Source: Paratinospora sagittata
Taxonomy: Eukaryota > Streptophyta > Magnoliopsida > Ranunculales > Menispermaceae
Length of the DNA stretch: 64,000 nt
Reading direction: 5' to 3'
Assembly: GCA_035771175.1 (NCBI GenBank)
Contig: CM069603.1
Span: forward strand, 29,251,308-29,315,307
Under the pieces are notes generated by a model that saw only the letters and a list, made by a program, of their open reading frames with translations, was not told where the DNA came from and ran no database searches. Shown in pieces: positions 56,143-64,000 of the stretch; the first letter of the stretch is position 1; each line of letters begins with the position of its first letter. Made by a program: the position numbers and the translations under genes.

Positions 56143-57531
56143 AGTATTCCATATCGACTAACTGGACACTAACACATCCCGTGTCTTTTTTTTATCAGAT
56201 TGATAATAGACAATTATAGGTCGAGATACAATTTACTCAGTCTGTGACTTCTGCTCAGGCACTGGAAACCACTTCTGATTTTCATAATTCGTTAACATCA
56301 CTTCCCTTTTCCCATTATTATTGGGTCAGGTACTAACAAAATTAGAGTCACTAATATTGCCCAAATCTCAACCTTACTCAATGTTTCGCTTATCTTGAAT
56401 TTTATATTATTGCCCCCAACATTTCCTTACATTACTTATTTTTCCTTTTACCTAGAACTGGTGTTGATGACTCTGCTTCAAATGGCAGTACAAGCTATAT
56501 CACTAATATTGCTGGTGTTAACAATTTCACCACAGCTTTGGCTTACCCAAAATTTATAGTCTACCTCACAACCTGCGCATATATTTATAACCCAACAACT
56601 ATCAAACTTGTCGTTTAGGATCCCGGAATTTATTCTAGACTTCTATCATTCTCAGAGTATCCATAGTGATCATTCCAAAAATAAACTATACCAGTCTATT
56701 TAATTCATGTTTGTATTTATGATTAGGCATGTCACTACATTTTAACAAGATAAAATTTCTCATGCCTTAAATCAATTTCAGCATGATGATAGAAGCTCTC
56801 ATAAAATAGCTTCTTTAATTAATCTCATGCCTTAATCATCTCAGGAGTCTTTAACCTAATTTTCTATCATCTCTTATCATCAGTTAGCTTAAACCTAGCT
56901 AACTTGGGTTATCATTTTCAGAGACTTAATCATCCTTTAAGATGGTCTCTACTCGAAGTAGCCAAATCTCTACTGTTGCTAATATTAAACTGCCAATTAA
57001 GATAAAATAACCTCTTCTCCTGAAAGTCTCCATAACTTTCACATATCTTTTCATTTCATCTGGCTTATCATTGAGACCTTCTATTTATTTTATTTTATTT
57101 TATTTTATGTTTACTTCAGTCTCAACTATATATGTTTTTACAGAAGTACCCACACCATTACCACCCAAATTTGGAGTTATCAATAGTTCAAGCCTCTGTC
57201 TTTCTAACAATGCAACTTTTCCACAAGCTTCATAAGCTGTGTATTTCGTTGTTGTTGGGTAGTCACTAGCCATATATAAGCTATGTAATTTATTATCACT
57301 AGATTACATCCAGTTATTTTTCTTTCAGCCTTCTGATCCTTTCTTGATCAGCAATTTTCATTGTTAACCTTGACTGATCCTTCCCAAATCTAGAATTCAT
57401 CATTGCAGGTGATTCTCAGTCAAGATAACATATTGAATTAGGCTTAACATAATAGTACTACCCATATGTATACCCATACAAACAATCATAATATCATAAA
57501 GTTTTTATCTTTTTAAGGATTTTAAACCTAA
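56143..57531 (-). pseudogene. Leader and gag-side remains of the minus-strand gypsy element (family F)
   Basis: This is the continuation of the element split by family E copy 2. It lies between that insertion and the primer-binding site at 57532-57543, where gag is expected. I could not read any conserved gag motif with confidence, as the sequence is AT-rich and full of stops. Annotated by position only. Confidence 0.45.
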
Positions 57532-57543
57532 GCTCTAATACAA
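57532..57543 (-). promoter_or_regulatory. Primer-binding site of the minus-strand gypsy element
   Basis: The minus strand reads TTGTATTAGAGC four bases after the LTR end (..GTCGTGACA). The complement of plant initiator-methionine tRNA is TGGTATCAGAGC, so 10 of 12 bases match. Confidence 0.7.
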
Positions 57544-57547
57544 ATAT

Positions 57548-60251
57548 TGTCACGACGCCCCTGACGTAAGCTGACGTCATGACCAGCACAGTGTACTATA
57601 CACTGTACATACCCATATGCAGTATACAATACACTGTCAACCTCAACGGACATTCACAATAATTCACAGATTTTTTAGAAATTTTAACAGCATCTCCTAT
57701 AAAATGGACAATTCACATTTTTCCCTGATATATATAGTTAATTCATCCACACATCTAGCCATTCTCATTTCATTCATTTATCAAATCATATCATCTCTTT
57801 TTTCCACCATGTAATTATGTAATCATGTACATCAACATTAGCATTTCATAATCCCCTATATTTAGCTATCTTGTATATGCCCACACATCCCATCTAGATG
57901 ATAATACATATATATAATGTGTGATATATATATATATCAAACTAACACAAGTATAATCCATTATTCCAATGCATACATACATCAACAAAGTAAAGATCCG
58001 GGTCACGAGTCGATCACTCTCTAACTTTCCTTTTTTCCTTTTAACTCTGTACCTGAAATATTGAAGGAATGGAGTGAGCAATCAACAAGCTCAGTAAATA
58101 TATCTCTTGATATGACAATCATATATACATTTAGGGAAACATGACATTTAAGATCATTTAAAACAATTATTAAAGGCATGCATTATTCAACGAATATACC
58201 ATACATGTCAACAACATAGATTTCATGATTTTTCAAGAAAACAATGCATCCTTTTCAACTAAAACCACAATCTCCCTCCTCCTCGTAATGGAGCAGGTAC
58301 GAACTCCCTATTATGCACCGATAAGGAGCCTACGCTCGGACCTCACATTACTCAATTCACAGTCATTTCAAGGATCTTCAATCCTTGTTAGGACAAGCGT
58401 ACTGACAATGAGGTTATGCATAACACTCATCCGGGTCTAATTCCTAACGAAATGACACCAATTTGCCTTTGCAAGTCTCACATGCTCCAATGCTAAAAAA
58501 AATCATTTATGAATGCATATTAAAACAAAATACAACAATATATGCATAGCATATTTACATTCAAACATTTCATATATATAATGCCATGCAATAACCAAAT
58601 CAAGAAAATATACTCACAGTACAAGACTTTCTAACTTAAATACAATCACCGTCGCTTTCGAGTCCAGTTCCAATTTAAATTCAACTAACTCAACCTGTCA
58701 CAACCACTCCATAGTTCAATTTCATTTATTCATATCTATTTACGTATTTAATTTCTCAACTCACTTCAAATCACTAATAATAAAGATCAACCTGAAAAAT
58801 CTTATACACATTCTGTGAATTTAGATTCCAACTCAATTTAGGACTCATAAGCAATTGAAAAACTATTATCTCGTTTTTGTGGTCAATCTAGATATTTCTA
58901 CAAGAAAGAACAGTGAAAATAGATTTCCAATTCATATTTTTATTAGTTCTTAGTTTTATTTTTCTCCTGGAACATATATCGATTTTATTAAAAATATAAT
59001 ACATTCCTAAAATTATTCTGTCCACATCGACATGTGTAAAACCATTCCTACTACCATTCTACTACCTTCGACAGGTATTTTACTAAGGTTTTACACGTTC
59101 GCGGAGGTCACAAAAGTAAATTTTACTCACAAAAATCATATATTTAGTTACTAAAAATATCAAATCATATCCAAAAATTACAATCTTAGTATCGAAACGT
59201 CCGAAATTCAGTTCTCTACGATTCTATGATCTCAAATCGGAGTTTCACTGGATTTCAATTCCATTTTATTCACTGAAAATAATTACAGTACTGTTTACAG
59301 TACTATTCACGTCGCTGTTCATTAGAAACATGGATAATTTTTACTAAAATTGTCAAATGGTCTCCAAAAATCATGAAATTACCATCGATGGACTCACAAC
59401 AGTTCATTCTATCATTCTATAGCCTTAAACTGGAGTTTCATCAGGTTTTAATATAATTCGAAAGGTTTCCAATATAAACTCTAACTTTCAACAGCCATAA
59501 AAATTTCAAATGAACAAATAAATGAAATCTAACCACATATTCGGGGCTCTTACAGTCTAGGGAGTGTTTTTCAACATTTCGAGCAGATTTTCAGTCAAGT
59601 TGGATCAAAACCCAATTTTAAAAACTCCGTAAAATGGCTCCCATAGCAAAAATTAATCCGAGAGACTCGTTACATCTAGCTTAAATATCAATTTTACAAA
59701 GAACTAAAGTAGAAATCACTTACCGCAAGTCCTGATTTGACGCGAATTCCGCGTTTCTCCCTCCTTTTCCTCTTCCTTCTCCGTTCATCTTTCTTCTCTC
59801 TTTCTCTCTTTTTTTGTTTTTTTAAACGTTGGAGAGAGATATAGATTAGAAATGAGAAAGATGATAAATATATATAAAAAAATGATCCTATGTACCTCAT
59901 CTAACTTAATCAAGCAACTTCTCCATCTTAATATTTAACTTTCATTTATTAAATCATACTATTCATTAATTCATTAAATCATACTACAATCCACATATTT
60001 AATTAACTAACCCCATAAATTAATCAATTTAATTCAACTCCATTTTTTTAACTTGTAAGCACCCATATAAGATGATCTCATATGTATCATCTTCATTTAA
60101 TAATTTTATTTATTTACTAATATCCCTTAAATCTAACATGTATTTTCATATATACATATATTTGCTTCTTACGTATAAAATACGTGTATTATACATCTCG
60201 ATATATGAATAATTTAAGGTATATATTTAATTAAAACTACAGGGTGTTACA
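57548..60251 (-). mobile_element. 5' LTR of the minus-strand gypsy element (family F)
   Basis: The LTR starts TGTAACACCCTG on the minus strand (right edge 60251) and ends ..GGCGTCGTGACA (left edge 57548), followed by a primer-binding site. Its first 500 bases match 48259-48768. The stretch 59100-59480 contains a decayed duplication (CGATTCTATGATCTCAAATC / CATTCTATAGCCTTAAACT, about 195 bases apart). (AT)n occurs near 57905-57940. Confidence 0.8.
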
Positions 60252-60541
60252 CTCAACACGTGAAGTTGTCCTTGCCCACCAAGTAAGCTGAGCTGTCATT
60301 AGTATATGTCAGTTCTTTGTTCACATCTAGTAAAGTTGGGATGAGTTCGTCCCAGTCAAGCTATCGTTCAAGTCATTCGAGAAATAACATTACTCGAGTC
60401 GTCATCATATAGGTCTTTCGAATTGAGTTGTCGACTCATGCACTCATGTTTGATATTTCATCAAGACCTTAGGTGTCGCCACCTCAACTCGGCATGTACC
60501 ATGTCATCTCCATTTGTTCCACGTCAACTCATGGTTCAACA
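60252..60541 (-). mobile_element. LTR fragment of the Tat type (family D)
   Basis: Closely matches 15580-15874, with TTTGTTCACA, AAATAACATT.CTCGAGTCGTC, GACCTTAGGTGTCGCCACCTC and TGTTCCACGTCAACTCATG. It ends at TTCAACA, the LTR start on the minus strand. The remainder is cut off by the family-F LTR. No polypurine tract follows. Confidence 0.75.
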
Positions 60542-61483
60542 CTGCATATTGATGATAACAATTATTATGTATTGGTTTTACTCAAGAAGGCTTTTCAATA
60601 GATGCATGTTGTTGCTCTTCATGTATTGGTTAGATGGATTTTAAGCAATCTTCTATGTTTTTTTTCCCACGTTCTTTGGGCCGTGGTAAGTATTTGAAAC
60701 TAATCTATAAAGATATAATATCACGTTATTGAAGTGACACGTGACGATTTTCTTTCTTTTCTTTTTTCCCTCGGATAACTACATGTGGCATAAATTCCTG
60801 CTTCTTTGTGTCATTGAGTGACATGTGGTGCCTTTTTTTGTTTTTCTCTTTTTCTTTTTTCCCACGAGATAATTACAAGTGACATAAAATTATGCTATAT
60901 TCCTTTTATTATTATTATTATTATTAGGACAATATAGTTGTCTAATAAAATTTGACTTACTTGATGGACTTGACATCCTGACTTTTGTAATAAATAATAA
61001 TTACGTAAAAGGTTGAGTAAAATCTCGCGTTGGTTTATCATTCCTTTTATTTTTGAAATTTCTTTTCAAACCCAAAGTTAACTTCTTCTCAAACATTTTA
61101 TTTTTAAAATTAAAATGTCAACTTTTAACGTGATCTCTCTGCTGTTATTTTACAAAGCATTCATATAACAATATTTATTTTCCTTTATAATTAGTTATTT
61201 ATGATATGACATATAAAAATACTATAACTCTAATTTATTATAACTTATATAAACTTTTATTTGAATAATTTATTTTTATGTATTTATTAAATGAATTCAT
61301 AATTATAATGTCATTATGTTTTTGCTTCTTTCTTATTTTATTTTATTTTATTTATAATATTTTATAAAAATATTTAATTTAATTTTACTCTTTGAATTTT
61401 TTTTAAACTATTCTTTTGTAAAGTTTTTGAATAATCATTTGTTGTTTATTAGCGAATAAATATATGTACAATTTAATAATAGT
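60542..61483. other. AT-rich spacer with a decayed 90-bp duplication
   Basis: No gene found. Near 60735-60910 the phrase GACA(C/T)GTG(A/G).. + pyrimidine tract + GATAA(C/T)TACA.GTG(G/A)CATAAA occurs twice, about 90 bases apart. (TTA)n occurs near 60912-60927. Confidence 0.5.
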
Positions 61484-62047
61484 TGTTGGACCTATTTGTC
61501 GACGTACAGACTTGACGAGTCCTCTAAGGATTTGAGCTAGACGACAACTCAAACTACCGAGCTATTTCGTAGGATACTGACCACTCTGCCTGGAGGTTCC
61601 AACCACACGACATTCGTCCGATGAGCTCTGAAGCGATAATGACGTCAACTCGGCATATCGAGTTGACAGTAACAATCGAATATGATGGCGCCGAGACTTA
61701 CTGTGCCAAATCTGGGATATCAAGCATATGATATAGTGCCACATGTCGCTATAAAGCTTAGCCACAAAGACCTATCTCTATAAATACATCATTAAACCCC
61801 ATTAATGAGGTATGTCGTTAATTACTCTAATTAATACAAAATTAATCTCTAATAATAATTCAGAACTAACTTAGGCATCAAAGGGTCATTAATCGATATC
61901 ACACCGATATTCTTTTCAATAGCTTATTTTTCTTCTTTCTCCCTTATAGGTTCAAGGTACCTAGCTCGTAAGATAACAACTAAACTGATTTCAGCTTAAT
62001 GCGTTCCTTTCACATCATTACTTTAAGGTATTGGTCAAATTTTGTAT
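61484..62047 (+). mobile_element. Tat-type LTR (family D related), plus orientation
   Basis: Starts TGTTGGACC. A clear TATA box CTCTATAAATACATC is at 61773-61787. The transcribed part has CTAACTTAGGCATCAAAGGGTC and ends near GGTATTGGTCAAATTTTG. The same blocks occur in reverse at 63724-64000 and, more diverged, at 14958-15874. No polypurine tract or primer-binding site is seen next to it, so it may be solo or truncated. The flanking 5-mers do not match. Confidence 0.65.
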
Positions 62048-63723
62048 TAATAATTAACAATTATTTTTTAAATAAAAGTTTTATGTGTTTTAAATTTATT
62101 TAATTTATTGTTTTAAATTATATTTACAAAATAAATAATAACCCTTGACACGTGTCCCTTATCTTCCCTTGTCGATCAACATTACAATCTAAATACTCTC
62201 CTGTCCCCATTTATCGATAGACATTATTGAGGCTTATACTTAGACACGTAACAAAAACCTCATCTACAACAAAAGTTACTATCCTCTACTATGTCTTTCA
62301 AGCATTCCGTCTCTCAACAAGTCTATGCAAAAACTTATTTCTCCAGCGTCATACACAATTATTTTATTATTTATAATTGATGCAGAACCACAAAAAGGGC
62401 AGAGGGAGAAAGTGGCTGATCCATGGGGCACGGGAGCGACCGCCTCCATTTAAAAAAATATTTTAGAATTATATTATGTTATAATTAATAGATTATTATT
62501 ATTCATCTTCTTCCCCTTAATATTATAAAAAAAAATTATAAATTATATTATATTATATAATTTTATTTTGCCGTCCAAAGTTAAAGGTCTAGATCGGCCA
62601 TAAAGGAAGAGATTGGACAAGTTACATGAAAAGCAATAACGGTACACTCTCTGTTGATTAACGATACTTCTTTTTAATCCCTAAAAAAAATGATTCTTGT
62701 TTTTAATTGAATGTGAATAAGTTTATAATTAAGTTTATTTCTTTTCAATTTTGTTAAACTTTATTTGATTTTTAATTTCTCAAAAAAATCATATTTTTAT
62801 ATATATTTGTACAAATACCCGTGCATCACGCAGGTTGGCAAACTTGTATAAGTAATAATTTAATTAAAATAAATAGATTATATCACTTTTAAATCTTTGT
62901 CTAAAAAGGAATAATCTATGTTATGGTGCAGATATATTCTTGTTTACTTTTCCTATATATTATAATTATATTAATTATAATATACATCAATTTAGAGGTC
63001 AATGCAAATGGACGGATGTTTATTTTTTCTTTTTCTTTTTTTCTTTTCCTCTTTAATGACATCTTCTTTTGTCATCCTTGAAACCATATATCAAGATTTT
63101 ATAACTTGATAATTTCTTAACCTATTGAAATAGATTATATCATCACTTTTAAATTTGTGTTAGATTCAGATTATATATATATACTACTTAAGAGTGTTAG
63201 ATATTTGGAAAATTTCCACATATCTCTCATGTTTTTCAATAGATAGTAATTATTATCATCTCATCTTTGTTTACATATTTAATTTGACTTAATATCATTA
63301 TCTTAACACAACAAACTTTCGTAAAAAACTATATATTATATTAATATAAATTATGATTAAAACCTCGATATACAATATATGTTTAAAAATGAAAATGAAA
63401 AGTAATAAACAGTATGAGCAACTGAACAAGTACTAATTAGGAAATGTTAATACACACACAAAAAAAAAGAGTAGATGATAAGCTAAGAAAAATTAAAAGT
63501 GACAAGATTTGGCATTGTGAGATAACGAAGGCGTGCTATATTTCTTTATGAAACGACATTCAATTGATATTTAATTATAATATTGAATCTAGGTAAAACA
63601 ACATAAAAAATAGTTTAAATATGTTATTACCGAGATGAATTTGAGATATATATAATAAGGGACTCTGGCAAAGGCTTCAAATCACTATTTTCAATTTTAA
63701 TTTATATTGTAATTCATGTTTCT
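62048..63723. other. AT-rich intergenic DNA
   Basis: No gene found. It contains (AT)n near 63172-63182 and long A/T runs. ACCCGTGCATCACGCAGG near 62818 is a weak hairpin of the type seen at Helitron ends, but no CTRR terminus follows at the right distance. Confidence 0.5.
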
Positions 63724-64000
63724 TGTTGCAAAATTTGACTAATACCAATAGATGATGAGGTGGAAAGCATACGCTGCTCTAGAACCTACTGGAGCGTCAG
63801 AAAAGTCACGAGAAGTAGATGATCTGAGAAAGAAAAGAAAAAATACAGGCTATCGTGAGGAACACTGATGTGGTGTCGGCCGAAGACCCCCCGATGCCTA
63901 AGTCAGTTCAGAGCTCGTAAAAGAGTAGAAGAATAGTGGAGTTGAACTGTGTAGAGAATCACGTACCTTTTCCCTTAGGGGTGATAGGGTTTTTATAGAG
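63724..64000 (-). mobile_element. Tat-type LTR (family D), running off the window
   Basis: The left edge TGTTGCAAAATTTGAC is the LTR end. On the minus strand the block GAACTGACTTAGGCATCGGG (about 63885-63912) and a TATA box CTCTATAAAAACCC (63987-64000) follow the order of the copy at 61484-62047. Its U3 lies beyond the window. Confidence 0.7.

Noticed and set aside
62810..62850. Possible Helitron 3' hairpin (ACCCGTGCATCACGCAGG)
   Set aside because: The stem is imperfect and no CTRR end at the expected distance or 5' TC end was found.

Overview
The window looks like nuclear DNA of a flowering plant, most likely a eudicot. The evidence is one intact F-box/kelch gene of a plant-type family, spliceosomal-looking introns, a tRNA-derived SINE, very AT-rich spacers, and a dense pile-up of plant Ty3/gypsy LTR retrotransposons. 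I cannot name the species.

Layout. 120-3002 is a solo gypsy LTR with a perfect 5-bp target duplication. 3367-4871 is a fragment of a second LTR family. 4983-6308 is a long-TIR DNA element (Pack-MULE-like) that carries a piece of a U-box/ARM ubiquitin-ligase gene. 6500-9700 is the only host gene with an intact reading frame: an F-box/kelch-repeat protein (CDS 7635-9029) with a probable 5'-UTR intron. 9.7-14.9 kb is AT-rich spacer with a young SINE (16-bp target duplication) and an AT-rich TIR element.

14.96-35.06 kb is the wreck of a minus-strand Tat/Retand-type element: 3' LTR, polypurine tract, an intron-containing gene on the opposite strand with its own TATA box, a tandem-repeat spacer, then integrase, RNase H, RT and gag fragments. 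It is interrupted by a solo LTR (21688-23690), by a plus-strand chromovirus-like gypsy element with a 3 kb 3' LTR (24343-32243), and by two more LTR fragments (32244-34047). 35062-43546 is a large minus-strand non-autonomous (LARD-like) element: two LTRs of about 2.8-2.9 kb around a 2.78 kb interior without pol. 43547-45160 is a related fragment.

45161-60251 holds two same-strand copies of one plus-strand gypsy family. Copy 1 is truncated. Copy 2 is a defective insertion flanked by ACTGG. Both lie in or against an old minus-strand gypsy element whose 5' LTR is 57548-60251. Both copies carry a similar extra reading frame between pol and the 3' LTR that I do not recognise; this is my best candidate for something undescribed. 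60252-64000 holds further LTR pieces of the Tat family and AT-rich spacer.

Functionally, only the F-box gene looks like a working cellular gene (substrate receptor of an SCF ubiquitin ligase). Every retroelement coding region is broken by stops, frameshifts or deletions. A theme across families is that the LTRs carry clusters of short GC-rich, often palindromic motifs (GGAGCGCGCTCC-like) just upstream of the presumed TATA box.
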